Below are positions 56,001 through 64,000 of a stretch of DNA of 64,000 nucleotides, one piece after another; within the stretch, counting starts at the first letter, position 1, and each line of letters begins with the position of its first letter. The stretch comes from Candidatus Formimonas warabiya (GTDB lineage: Bacteria; Bacillota; Dehalobacteriia; Dehalobacteriales; Dehalobacteriaceae). The notes under the pieces were generated by a model. It made no database searches. It saw only the letters and a list, made by a program, of their open reading frames with translations, and was not told the origin of the DNA. The DNA is taken from contig NZ_CP017634.1 in the NCBI RefSeq assembly GCF_002777255.1, positions 3,856,903 through 3,920,902 of the forward strand, in the 5' to 3' direction. The translations under genes were made by a program, and so were the position numbers.

Positions 56001-57277
56001 TACATCCAGTTTTCAAAGATTTTGACCGCTTTTTCGCCGATCATATCCCACAGGGGGCGGCTTTGGTATTCTTTCAGCGTCAGCCTTTTACTGTGTTTAA
56101 TGTCTTCCTCATACCAGCTCCGCTGGGCCCGGGCTGTTTTTTCATCCGCCATCAAGACACAGATTTCCGCATCTTCGCTCAAACCTCTTTTGTCAAAATT
56201 GGCGGAACCGATACAAGTTAACTGCTGATCTACGATCATACTCTTGGCATGCAAAAATCCCTTCCGATACTTCCAGACGGTGGCTCCTGCCGAAAGTACA
56301 GATCCTAAATTGCCCTGGGTAGCCAAATAGGTAGTGTTCACATCCGGATGTTCCGGAATCATGATTTCCACCCGGACACCGCGTTGGATCGCTTTTATTA
56401 AGGAATTGTTCAGACTTTTTTCAGGGATAAAATAGGGGGTGGAAATCAAAATTTCCTCTTTGGCGTTATTGATCAAGCCGCTAAATAGTTTCTCGATCTC
56501 CTTCTTATGCATATCAGGCTCGCTTGTGACGATCATTACCTGCTGCGCCCCGGACGACGCATGGGGCTGATAATATTTTTTCTGAAGGATTTTTTCTCCC
56601 GTAGAGAGATACCAGTCTTCCAAAAAGGCTGCCTGCATTCCTTCGACGGCCGGCCCTTTGATCTTTACAACCAAGTCCCGCCAGAACCCGATCCCCGGTT
56701 TTTTTCCCAGATACTCGTCTCCTAAATTAATTCCCCCCGTAAAGCCGACTTCTCCATCCACAACCACGATTTTTTTATGGTTTCTGTGATTCAACTGGCC
56801 GCGGACGATTGAAGCCAGGATAGGTTTATACGCTACCATTTTAATACCTGCCTGATTACAGTCGGCAATAAACTTGCGCTTTACGGACATACTGCCGACG
56901 GCATCATAAATAAAGCGCACTTCCACCCCCTGGCGTACCTTTTCCGCTAAAATACGCTTCATCCGTTGACCAATGGCATCATCACGGATAATAAAGAATT
57001 CGATGTGCACATGGTCTTTCGCCTGTTCAATGGCGGAAAAAATTTGCTCGAAGGATTGGTTCACATTATTCATAATCTCACTTTGATTTTGGGAAAAAGT
57101 ATAGCCCAGGGAAGTAATTTGCGTTTTATCCCCGTGCAAATACTTCATATTCACCTGGTCTCTGTACGTGATCCTTTTTTGCGCCATTAACCGGTTATTT
57201 GGGGAACCATATGCATAAATACTGATGATTAAAATTAAGATTGCACCAAGGATGATCCAGTGATACCGCTTTTTCAT
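56000..57277 (-). CDS. cls: cardiolipin synthase / phospholipase D family
   Basis: 425 aa. N-terminal membrane anchor (WIILGAILILIISIYAYG), then two HKD motifs: NHKKIVVVDGEVGFTGG and HAKSMIVDQQLTCIGSANFD. It joins phosphatidylglycerols into cardiolipin at the membrane. Coupled to ykvI by an ATGA overlap. It lacks the second N-terminal span of longer Cls proteins. Confidence 0.92.
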   Translation of the reverse strand: MKKRYHWIILGAILILIISIYAYGSPNNRLMAQKRITYRDQVNMKYLHGDKTQITSLGYTFSQNQSEIMNNVNQSFEQIFSAIEQAKDHVHIEFFIIRDDAIGQRMKRILAEKVRQGVEVRFIYDAVGSMSVKRKFIADCNQAGIKMVAYKPILASIVRGQLNHRNHKKIVVVDGEVGFTGGINLGDEYLGKKPGIGFWRDLVVKIKGPAVEGMQAAFLEDWYLSTGEKILQKKYYQPHASSGAQQVMIVTSEPDMHKKEIEKLFSGLINNAKEEILISTPYFIPEKSLNNSLIKAIQRGVRVEIMIPEHPDVNTTYLATQGNLGSVLSAGATVWKYRKGFLHAKSMIVDQQLTCIGSANFDKRGLSEDAEICVLMADEKTARAQRSWYEEDIKHSKRLTLKEYQSRPLWDMIGEKAVKIFENWM

Positions 57278-58404
57278 CTCTCCTCCTGGGGATTTCTCTG
57301 ATCGTTCGGATACTTTTTATAGGACGGCTGGGGAATGGCCCTCCTGGTTTTTCCGAAAGGCCTTAGCTGGTGGTAAACCAGGCCTCCCAACATGAAAATC
57401 CCTGCATATCCTACTAAAGGAAACAAAACCCGCACCAGGGCCGTAAACCCGAATTGAGCGGCTATCAAAGCACCCACACTGGTACCTGCTGCCAATAAAT
57501 TCAGGCTTCTGCTCCCGGGCCGGGTAAAGCGCACGGTAAACCCATACAGGCTTCCCACTGCCGTCGTGTAAATCTCCAAATATAAAATCACGGCATAAGC
57601 AACTCTTACTAGGGGTGAAATCTGTCCCGCCACATAAATCATGGGCAGCTCAAAACGGGCCGCCTGGGGCATATGGGCCAGCGTGGCAAGGAAAATAGCG
57701 GCCGCACCGATTCCTAATCCCAGCCCGCCCCATAGGGCGCCTCTTCTGAGCACCTGAACATCTGCGCTTTCTTTGCCCATAGGAGCCAGCACGGCCACAG
57801 CCACCAGGAGATTGTAGGAAATATAGACGATGGCGGACACCGGCCAAAAAGGAACAGCGGGATTTCCTGCACCAATAGCCCCTTGAGAAGCGCCAGGAGA
57901 AAGACCCGTGTCGGCAATTACATAAGCGCCGATTCCCACCACCGATACGACCAGAACAGGCACCACAAAGCTGATGGCGGAAATCACTCCCTTTAATCCG
58001 AGAAGAACGGTACCCAAAGTAATCAGAATCAGCAGGCTGCTGCCCAAAAATCTAGACAAGCCCAGTTGTTCGCTAAATAGAGCGCCGGCTCCCGCTGCCA
58101 TCACCGTTAAAGCGCCAAAGAGAAAAAACGTAATGATATAATCAATCAAAGCACCCAGCCATTTGCCTCCGGCATATTTAATCACGGGCACATGGGAATC
58201 CGCTTTCAATTCTGCACCTAATTTCAAAATCAAATAACCAAAATAGACAAACAAGATGGTGGCTACCAGCAGGCCTGCTAAACCCACATAGCCAAAATAG
58301 CCGAAAAACTGCAGTACTTCCTGTCCGGAAGCAAAACCCGCCCCCACAACAGTACCAATGTAAGCCGAAGCTACTTTAAACGTCGATAGTTTTTTTTCTC
58401 CCAC
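57274..58404 (-). CDS. ykvI: YkvI-family membrane transporter
   Basis: 376 aa, about ten to eleven membrane spans, LeuT-like fold start (TFKVASAYIGTVVGAGFASGQEVLQFF) and IDYIITFFLFGALTVMAAGAGALF. Family of unknown substrate, common in Firmicutes. C-terminus is basic and cytoplasmic. Coupled to cls. Confidence 0.88.
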   Translation of the reverse strand: MGEKKLSTFKVASAYIGTVVGAGFASGQEVLQFFGYFGYVGLAGLLVATILFVYFGYLILKLGAELKADSHVPVIKYAGGKWLGALIDYIITFFLFGALTVMAAGAGALFSEQLGLSRFLGSSLLILITLGTVLLGLKGVISAISFVVPVLVVSVVGIGAYVIADTGLSPGASQGAIGAGNPAVPFWPVSAIVYISYNLLVAVAVLAPMGKESADVQVLRRGALWGGLGLGIGAAAIFLATLAHMPQAARFELPMIYVAGQISPLVRVAYAVILYLEIYTTAVGSLYGFTVRFTRPGSRSLNLLAAGTSVGALIAAQFGFTALVRVLFPLVGYAGIFMLGGLVYHQLRPFGKTRRAIPQPSYKKYPNDQRNPQEER

Positions 58405-58720
58405 TGGGCTCTCTCCTTTTTGCCATAGATGATGTTAGTTTGACAACAACCATTTTTTTTATGCCCTCCGGCTTCTTCCCTTTTCTGCCAGTGCGGCCTG
58501 GGGCATTTTTTAACCTTTCAAAAATTACATAAAGTTAACCCTGTATTAAAGAAATCTTTTTATTTATTACGTATTCTATGGTAAAGAGCTTTTCCGGCAA
58601 AAAATTTAGGGAGTACTTCTTGGGGGAAGCAGGTTGAAAAAGCGCCTGACACTTTCCAGGAAGTTCCCTCCCTTTAAACATAATAGAACTGATACTATTA
58701 AAAAAGGAGGTGTTCTGACT
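58405..58720. other. gene-free region upstream of ykvI
   Basis: The 58470-58515 part can fold: GCCCTCCGGC against GCCTGGGGC, ending in TTTTTT on the plus strand. It could be a plus-strand terminator or a leader structure of ykvI. Nothing else is supported. Confidence 0.35.
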
Positions 58721-58834
58721 ATGACCAAACAAATTGAAGAAGAGAGCATCATTGTCGGAGTAGATTTTCTAACCGGAAAAATTTTTGGAATGGGCATTGA
58801 AGAATATTGGCGCAAAGAAAGATTTGGTTACTAA
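58721..58834 (+). CDS. small protein of 37 residues
   Basis: Begins 11 nt after AAAGGAGG, an excellent ribosome site; sequence MTKQIEEESIIVGVDFLTG then KIFGMGIEEYWRKERFGY. Too short for a family call. Soluble. Confidence 0.55.
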   Translation: MTKQIEEESIIVGVDFLTGKIFGMGIEEYWRKERFGY

Positions 58835-58858
58835 AAATTAAATGAATCAGCATATAAA

Positions 58859-58887
58859 AAGTGTAGGAATATATCCTTCCTACACTT
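58859..58887 (-). terminator. terminator of the 40-residue gene
   Basis: AAGTGTAGGAA pairs with TTCCTACACTT (11 bp). On the minus strand it is followed by TTTTTATATG, 9 nt after the stop of the small gene at 58897. Confidence 0.75.
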
Positions 58888-58896
58888 CTCCAGAGA

Positions 58897-59019
58897 CTAG
58901 TCAATACCGGCCCGCAGCATTTTTGGCTGACCTTCTTGCTGATTATAAAACAGGGAAATCGCTTCATTAACGTTGATAAACATGTGCGCAAATTTGATGC
59001 CGGTCCATTCAAAAACCAT
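58897..59019 (-). CDS. small protein of 40 residues
   Basis: Frame starts MVFEWTGIKFAHMFINVNEA and ends QPKMLRAGID-stop, with a terminator 9 nt later. Upstream AAAAGAAGAAACCGGGA is a fair ribosome site. Unknown; might be a remnant of a longer gene. Confidence 0.45.
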   Translation of the reverse strand: MVFEWTGIKFAHMFINVNEAISLFYNQQEGQPKMLRAGID

Positions 59020-59060
59020 TCCCGGTTTCTTCTTTTAAATGATTAACAAATGTCATTCCC

Positions 59061-59088
59061 ATTCAATTCAAGAACCGTCCCTGAATTT
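59061..59088. repeat. single REP-like arm
   Basis: ATTCAATTCAAGAACCGTCC followed by CTGAATTT, the complement arm of the 55877 unit, without a partner nearby. Confidence 0.7.
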
Positions 59089-59093
59089 CCTGT

Positions 59094-60797
59094 TTAATTT
59101 TGGTAGGGCTGCGGCTGGTTTTCCTCCCATGACGGGTACATATAAGGAGCTGTTTGAGTTTCCTGCTGCACCTGAAGAGCAGGAGCGTAAAAGACATCAT
59201 CATACTCTTTCAGCATTCTTGTGGAGGAAAAATTCCACTGGGCCATATCAATACTGGCTTTCATCATTTCGATCCAACGGTCCCGTTGATTATAATAGGT
59301 GGGAATCACTTCATTAAATAGAACTTGGTATAACTCCTGGAGGTCTTTCTCGTCCTGGTCCCATGCTTCAGATTGCCTAGCGGCCTGTTCCAGCAGCCAA
59401 CCGCTGATGCCATGCTGCAATCCTTCCGCCACCCACCCATCTACCACGCTGAAGTTGAGCACGCCGTTCATGGCCGCTTTCATCCCCGAAGTACCGCTGG
59501 CTTCTAAAGGACGCCGGGGATTATTCAGCCACACATCACATCCCCGCACTAAAAACCGGGCTACTTCCATGTTGTAATTTTCTAAAAACACTACCGCATT
59601 CCCGTACCTCCGGTCCATTTTCACCAAATCGCTGATAATCTCTTTTCCTAACTGATCATTGGGATGGGCCTTGCCGGAAAAAATCAACTGGATTTTCCCA
59701 TTGATCAGTAAAGGATTGAGCAAGTCCGAATTGCGGAAAATGAGATCACTCCTCTTATAGGGAGCCGCCCGCCGGGCAAAACCGATCGTCAGCACCTCCG
59801 GGTTCAGTTGCTGGCCCGTGCGATGAAAGATATAATCCATCAGCTCTTTCTTACATTGTATGTGGGCATCCCATAAGCCTTCATCCCTGTTAAAGGCTTC
59901 TTTTACGCGCCGGTCCTGCCAGGTTTTTTCATGAACCCCATTGGTAATGGAAATAATCGGCGCGGGCAATTGAATGCTTTTCCACATATTGCGCGCGGTA
60001 TGTCCATGCAGTTTTGATACGGCATTGGCCTTGCTGGATAACCTTAACCCGGCCACCGTCATATTAAAAGGGTCGCCCCCAATCTGGTTCATCTGATCAT
60101 AATCCAGCCCGTTATAGGCATTCATGTGCTGCAGCAAAGCATGGTCATGAACTTCATTGCCGGCGGGAACAGGGGTATGGGTCGTAAAAACAATTTGGGA
60201 CCGCACCGCCTGCCAGGCCAGGGAGAAAGATAACCCGGACTCCTCCATTCTTTCTCTGATCAGCTCCAGCCCGGCAAAGACAGCATGCCCTTCATTAAAG
60301 TGAAATAAATCCACATCCAGTCCCAGCGCGCGCAGGAGCCGGACTCCGCCGATACCCAGGATCATCTCGGCGGCAATGCGGTCTTGGGCGCCGCCCCCAT
60401 ATAATTTGCTCGTCATCCACCCGTGCCGGCTGCCGGGAAAATTGGTATCCAGCAAGTATAAGGGAGCATTGGCATAGCAGTCCACCAATTTTACTTTACA
60501 TTCTACATCTTCCCCCCGGATCTGAACATGGACGGATACTCCCGTATCCTTTACCATATGATAGTCGTAATGGGGATAAACATCATAGGGCCGCCCGTTT
60601 TCATCAATATACTGCTCCGTGTAATCATTGGCCCATAAGATGCCGATCCCTATCAGGGGGTAATTTAAATCATAAGCCGCTTTCAGGTAATCTCCCGCAA
60701 GTATGCCCAGACCTCCGGCATAAACAGGCATCTTTTCATGCAAGCCATATTCCATGCAAAAATAAGCCACTTTAGGAAGTTGATTTGGATGATTCAT
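59094..60797 (-). CDS. alpha-glucan phosphorylase (short GlgP type)
   Basis: 567 aa, the length of the short phosphorylase group rather than the ~800-aa classic enzyme. Starts FCMEYGLHEKMPVYAGGLGILAGDYLKAA (in part). The PLP-lysine motif GTSGMKAAMNGVLNFSVVDG is present. Releases glucose 1-phosphate from glycogen or maltodextrin. The start is uncertain: AGGAGGTG lies 24 nt before the chosen ATG and no better-placed start is in frame. Confidence 0.9.
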   Translation of the reverse strand: MNHPNQLPKVAYFCMEYGLHEKMPVYAGGLGILAGDYLKAAYDLNYPLIGIGILWANDYTEQYIDENGRPYDVYPHYDYHMVKDTGVSVHVQIRGEDVECKVKLVDCYANAPLYLLDTNFPGSRHGWMTSKLYGGGAQDRIAAEMILGIGGVRLLRALGLDVDLFHFNEGHAVFAGLELIRERMEESGLSFSLAWQAVRSQIVFTTHTPVPAGNEVHDHALLQHMNAYNGLDYDQMNQIGGDPFNMTVAGLRLSSKANAVSKLHGHTARNMWKSIQLPAPIISITNGVHEKTWQDRRVKEAFNRDEGLWDAHIQCKKELMDYIFHRTGQQLNPEVLTIGFARRAAPYKRSDLIFRNSDLLNPLLINGKIQLIFSGKAHPNDQLGKEIISDLVKMDRRYGNAVVFLENYNMEVARFLVRGCDVWLNNPRRPLEASGTSGMKAAMNGVLNFSVVDGWVAEGLQHGISGWLLEQAARQSEAWDQDEKDLQELYQVLFNEVIPTYYNQRDRWIEMMKASIDMAQWNFSSTRMLKEYDDVFYAPALQVQQETQTAPYMYPSWEENQPQPYQN

Positions 60798-60896
60798 GGT
60801 CAGCCGGTATTCGGCCTTACACCTCCTAGCCAAACAAGTTATTTTTTTTAAACGCACCTTCTTTTATTTTGTTATGAATCCCTGTAAAATATGCGA

Positions 60897-60925
60897 AAAC
60901 AGGCTTGACTGGGTCAAGCCTGTTT
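60897..60925 (-). terminator. terminator of murI
   Basis: A perfect 13-bp stem (AAACAGGCTTGAC) with a 3-nt loop, overlapping the murI stop; a modest T-run follows on the minus strand. Confidence 0.8.
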
Positions 60926-61720
60926 CTGTTTCTCCTGACAAAAGGAAAACAACTGCTCGCATAATGGTTGGAAGATCTCCGGCCGCCCGGAAGTAAAGCA
61001 GGAAATCGTCCGTTCTTTTGGATCCCGGTCGGAAAGCAGCCCTCTCTGTCCCAGGATCCGGGCCAGGTGCTTTACCGTTCCCCGGTTGCCGTCAATAATT
61101 TTCACCCCGGGAATTAATTTTTCGATTTCATGCTTAATAAAAACATAATGGGTACAGCCTAAAACAATGGTGGCGATCTCTTCCCGGTTGATCCCGGAAA
61201 AGACCCGCGCCAAATAATCCTCTATGGTCCGGCCTGTATAAACGCCTCTTTCGATCAGATCGGCCAATCCCGGACAGGAAAGAGGAATAATATCACGCCG
61301 GCTCAGGTATTGGTTTAGCAAATTATTGAATTTTTTCTCCCTTAAGGTAATCGGCGTCGCCATGACCACAATGGTTCCCTGATTGTCCATCTCTACGGCG
61401 GGCTTTAACGCCGGTTCCATTCCAATCACCGGAATGGTCCATTCCTTACGCAAGTCACTAATGGCGACACTAGTTGCCGTATTGCATGCCACCACCAGTG
61501 CTTTGATCCCTTTTTGTATCAAAAACTCGACCGCCCCCATGGACAGCCGTTTAATCTCTGCCACTTCCTTGGTTCCGTATGGGTTATGAAGGGAGTCCCC
61601 ATAATATACGAAGGATTCCCGGGGCAGCAAACAAGCTGCTTCCGCTAATACGCTAACCCCGCCCAACCCAGAATCAAAAAAGCCGATGGGAAGGTGTTTG
61701 TCAAGAATCTCGCTCACCAC
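60914..61720 (-). CDS. murI: glutamate racemase
   Basis: 268 aa. Catalytic Cys pair is present in VVACNTATSVA and VLGCTHYVF, plus FDSGLGGVSVLAEA and the Asp-Ser motif. Makes D-glutamate for peptidoglycan. GTG start behind AAAGGAT. Confidence 0.94.
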   Translation of the reverse strand: MVSEILDKHLPIGFFDSGLGGVSVLAEAACLLPRESFVYYGDSLHNPYGTKEVAEIKRLSMGAVEFLIQKGIKALVVACNTATSVAISDLRKEWTIPVIGMEPALKPAVEMDNQGTIVVMATPITLREKKFNNLLNQYLSRRDIIPLSCPGLADLIERGVYTGRTIEDYLARVFSGINREEIATIVLGCTHYVFIKHEIEKLIPGVKIIDGNRGTVKHLARILGQRGLLSDRDPKERTISCFTSGRPEIFQPLCEQLFSFCQEKQKQA

Positions 61721-61781
61721 CTGAAGTTTTATCCTTTAAATTATAATCCTTCCCTCTGGAAGGTTCAACTGATAAAGTTCC

Positions 61782-62465
61782 TTAAGCGGTTCCCCCGGGT
61801 TTTTTTCTTGTTTGGGGAGATTTTCCCCTTTGCCTGAAGTAAAGTAAAAAAATATACCCCAAAACCATCCCGGTAACCGTAATCAGTACAACGGTCCGGA
61901 TCATGGGATCAGAGATATACTGGAACAGGCCCAGATATCCGAAGAGGATAAAGATGCCGGCAGAAAATAGTTTCACCGCTTTTTCGGGAATCTTTTTTCC
62001 CAGCACGATTCCCACCATAATTCCCAAAGCGTTACTGATCATCATCCCCGCTGTGGTGCCCATCCAAACCGCAAACAGGGAATGGTATTTCGCCCCCAAG
62101 GCAATACTGGCCAACTGGGTCTTGTCCCCCATTTCAGCAAGAAAAAAAGCAATTGTCACCGTCCAGAAAGGGGTAAAATATGTTTTTTTCTCCTCTCCCG
62201 CCAGCTGATCCCCCCGGAGGGTCCAAAGGCCAAAGACCACAAAGGATAAGGCTGCTAAAATCTGAATATAGGAAAGGGGAATCACGTTTGTTAAATAATT
62301 ACCCAATCCCACCGCCAAAAAGTGATTGGCCAGCGTGCCCACCAATACGCCGGCAAATACCGTTAAAGCATTGAACCGGGTGGCCAGCGCCACACCCAAG
62401 AGCTGGGTTTTATCACCCATCTCGGCTAATACTACAAAGATCATCGAAGCCAAAAATGCATCCAT
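61782..62465 (-). CDS. GDT1/TMEM165 (UPF0016) family Mn2+/Ca2+ transporter
   Basis: 227 aa, six spans in two repeats, each with the EMGDKTQL motif (VLAEMGDKTQLLGVALA and FLAEMGDKTQLASIALG). Exports Mn2+ in characterised bacteria. The yybP-ykoY leader upstream is a Mn2+ riboswitch, which supports a Mn efflux role. Confidence 0.93.
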   Translation of the reverse strand: MDAFLASMIFVVLAEMGDKTQLLGVALATRFNALTVFAGVLVGTLANHFLAVGLGNYLTNVIPLSYIQILAALSFVVFGLWTLRGDQLAGEEKKTYFTPFWTVTIAFFLAEMGDKTQLASIALGAKYHSLFAVWMGTTAGMMISNALGIMVGIVLGKKIPEKAVKLFSAGIFILFGYLGLFQYISDPMIRTVVLITVTGMVLGYIFLLYFRQRGKSPQTRKKPGGTA

Positions 62466-62503
62466 TACCTGAACCTCCTAAACAAAATTTTTGAGACAAA
62501 AAT

Positions 62504-62618
62504 AAAAGACCTTAGGCATAATAAAATATACCAAAGGTCTCGTTAGACAGGATCCTGCCGGTAAAGCCAGGCCCAGGGCCAGTATGTTGACTTTACACAG
62601 AAACTACTCCCCTAAAGT
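62504..62618 (-). ncRNA. yybP-ykoY manganese riboswitch with terminator
   Basis: On the minus strand the aptamer begins TTTAGGGGAGTAG and ends with CTAACGAGACCTTTGG. The terminal stem can also form a terminator: AGACCTT pairs with AAGGTCT followed by TTTATTTTT (62504-62540). Both conserved ends match the yybP-ykoY family. Mn2+ would stabilise the aptamer and free the downstream transporter gene from termination. Confidence 0.88.
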
Positions 62619-62677
62619 TGTAAATTAATTATACTCCCAAGCTCCCCCAAATGCAACCGGCTTTTTCACTATTTCTA

Positions 62678-63391
62678 TCAATGCCCTTTTCTCAGCATGT
62701 GCGCAAATGCATCGGGCAGATCGGATTTCTCAATAGCCGAAGCAGTTGCCTCCACATCATAAGCTACATCCAAAAACTCCACGGCAATACCCTTTGTGAT
62801 CTGGATCAAAGCATAAACCGCGGAAGATTTACCGTGCTTAGGCTTGCCAATGCTTCCCGCATTCACCAGATGCCCTTGGTCCCATTGTTTATGACAGGGA
62901 ATATGGGTATGCCCGCAGATCAATACATCTGTGTCTTCTTCCTCCAGCAGACCTTTGAGGTAATGCTCGGAAGTATCTGCCGAAAGATACTCATTTAAAG
63001 CTTTGGGGCTGCCGTGGACAATGAGAAGCCGCTTTCCCGCCGCTTCGATACGGATTTCATAAGGCAAAAAACGCAAAAATTCTTTGTTTTCCTCCGAAGT
63101 GTGCTTTTTGGTCCAAAGGAGGGACTGTTCCCCTAACAGCCTGGCCTGATCGTCCTTGAAATCACAACCGCAGACCGGACGGAAGAAACCGACGCCGTCA
63201 TCATAATTGCCCATGACACAGGGAATGTTTCGTTCCTGAATCAGGTGGATCACTTCATTGGGAAAAGGGGCATAGCCCACCAGATCACCGGCACATACCG
63301 TATAATCCACCTTTCTTTTTTCTACATCGGCAAGCACGGCCTGCAAAGCGGCCAGATTCCCATGAACATCGGAGAATACCGCTATCCTCAT
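62678..63391 (-). CDS. metallophosphoesterase (YfcE/DNA-repair-like calcineurin fold)
   Basis: 237 aa. All metal-site blocks are present: FSDVHGN, AGDLVGYAPFPNEV, GNYDDGV, VHGSP and CGHTHIP. Probably a cytoplasmic phosphodiesterase. Substrate unknown. Confidence 0.9.
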   Translation of the reverse strand: MRIAVFSDVHGNLAALQAVLADVEKRKVDYTVCAGDLVGYAPFPNEVIHLIQERNIPCVMGNYDDGVGFFRPVCGCDFKDDQARLLGEQSLLWTKKHTSEENKEFLRFLPYEIRIEAAGKRLLIVHGSPKALNEYLSADTSEHYLKGLLEEEDTDVLICGHTHIPCHKQWDQGHLVNAGSIGKPKHGKSSAVYALIQITKGIAVEFLDVAYDVEATASAIEKSDLPDAFAHMLRKGH

Positions 63392-63418
63392 GGTTGAACA
63401 TCCTCCTTTAAATGATCC

Positions 63419-64000
63419 TTATATTTCTGTTCCCGGTTGGGTACTTTTTTTATTAATCAGGTGAATTCTGAACCAAACCGCATTAATCAAGAAAAGGGCG
63501 GCGGAAAAGAGGAACAAACCCCGGACGCCAATGATTCCCGCCATCATTCCCCCGGTAACCGGTCCCAGCATCATGCCGATATTAAAAAAGCTATTGCTGT
63601 ACCCATAGGTGCTGCTTTCCATCCCCTGGGGCGCATACCAGCGGATCAGGGTATTTACGGCGGGGATTAGTCCCCCCACGGCGATGCCGAACAAAAAGCG
63701 GCAGATTAATACCTGGCCATAGGACGTGACCAAAGCATGAGGAATTAAAGAGACCACGCTGGCGAGAAGACTGTAAAAAAGAATGCGCTCTGAGCCCACC
63801 CGGTCCCCCAGCCGTCCAAAAATAGGAGAAAAAAGCACGGAAGCCACTCCTGCCGCGGATACGGCCAGCCCGATCAAAAAAGAGGTACTGCTCTCATTAT
63901 GCTCTAATTCCTGAATAAAAACCGGCAAAAAGGGATTGGTGCTTAAAAGAGCAAACTGAATCAGCATCCCGCTGGTAAACAAGGCAGGCAGAGGAGGCGT
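63419..64000 (-). CDS. MFS transporter (5' end outside window)
   Basis: The last about 194 codons at this side; the frame runs open through the window edge. Major-facilitator loop motif GRLGDRVGSERIL between spans 2 and 3 is present, plus spans SLLASVVSLIPHALVTS and FFNIGMMLGPVTGGMMAGI. It seems to end after six spans, with the polar tail HLINKKSTQPGTEI, so either it is a half-size or truncated MFS protein. Confidence 0.8.
   Translation of the reverse strand, partial: TPPLPALFTSGMLIQFALLSTNPFLPVFIQELEHNESSTSFLIGLAVSAAGVASVLFSPIFGRLGDRVGSERILFYSLLASVVSLIPHALVTSYGQVLICRFLFGIAVGGLIPAVNTLIRWYAPQGMESSTYGYSNSFFNIGMMLGPVTGGMMAGIIGVRGLFLFSAALFLINAVWFRIHLINKKSTQPGTEI

Noticed and set aside
58749..59012. 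87-aa minus-strand frame
   Set aside because: It overlaps the small plus-strand gene and a terminator, and has no ribosome site; the 40-residue frame is the better call.
1..64000. CRISPR array, tRNA or rRNA genes
   Set aside because: No regularly spaced direct repeats, no T-loop-like GGTTCGA motif in a cloverleaf setting, and no rRNA-like sequence noticed.

Overview
The window looks like chromosome from a strictly anaerobic, low- to mid-GC Gram-positive bacterium of the Clostridia (Peptococcaceae or Desulfitobacteriaceae-like). The evidence is ferredoxin-linked 2-oxoacid oxidoreductases, 4-hydroxybutyryl-CoA dehydratase, several corrinoid-dependent MttB-type methyltransferases, sigma-54 activators, strong AGGAGG ribosome sites, and Firmicute families such as DUF3243, YkvI, YitT and YkvA. 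No rRNA, tRNA or CRISPR array was seen.

Layout. (1) 1-11 kb: the end of a sigma-54 activator gene, then a leftward operon abfD - small Cys protein - porGDAB - hbd - crt - thl. It would take 4-hydroxybutyryl-CoA through crotonyl-CoA to acetyl-CoA and link to a pyruvate-type ferredoxin oxidoreductase. porB is split by a 1704-bp IS1182-type element with a 7-bp target duplication. A textbook -24/-12 promoter and two palindromic upstream sites precede abfD. (2) 11-18 kb: accessory and decayed DNA, with REP-like palindromes, an ATPase gene whose 5' end is inverted, paralogous secreted proteins, and an ECF sigma gene fused in frame to its anti-sigma gene at an A7 run. (3) 17.4-23 kb: two DUF3243 genes, a YkgJ protein, iorAB and yitT. 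(4) 23.3-41.7 kb: a 13-gene leftward cluster under a second sigma-54 activator (PrdR-like). It holds three non-pyrrolysine MttB homologues, one corrinoid protein, a HyuA-type ASKHA protein, DUF1638, a soluble chemoreceptor-like protein, a GltS-type symporter, an EamA transporter, an exported tandem nitrilase with one dead domain, an ornithine-cyclodeaminase-family reductase and a two-subunit aconitase-X dehydratase. (5) 42-64 kb: mostly housekeeping: typA, regulators, a two-component system beside an RND efflux pair, cls, ykvI, alpha-glucan phosphorylase, murI, a GDT1-type Mn transporter behind a yybP-ykoY riboswitch, a phosphoesterase and a partial MFS transporter.

The most interesting system is region 4. 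Aconitase-X plus an ornithine-cyclodeaminase homologue is the known pair for cis-3-hydroxy-L-proline -> pyrroline-2-carboxylate -> proline. MttB homologues demethylate quaternary amines such as proline betaine. Together, under a PrdR-like activator, they suggest an undescribed route for an N-methylated (hydroxy)proline or similar betaine. Both sigma-54 operons carry TTTCA-N(3-4)-TGAAA-type palindromes upstream, so their activators probably recognise related sites.
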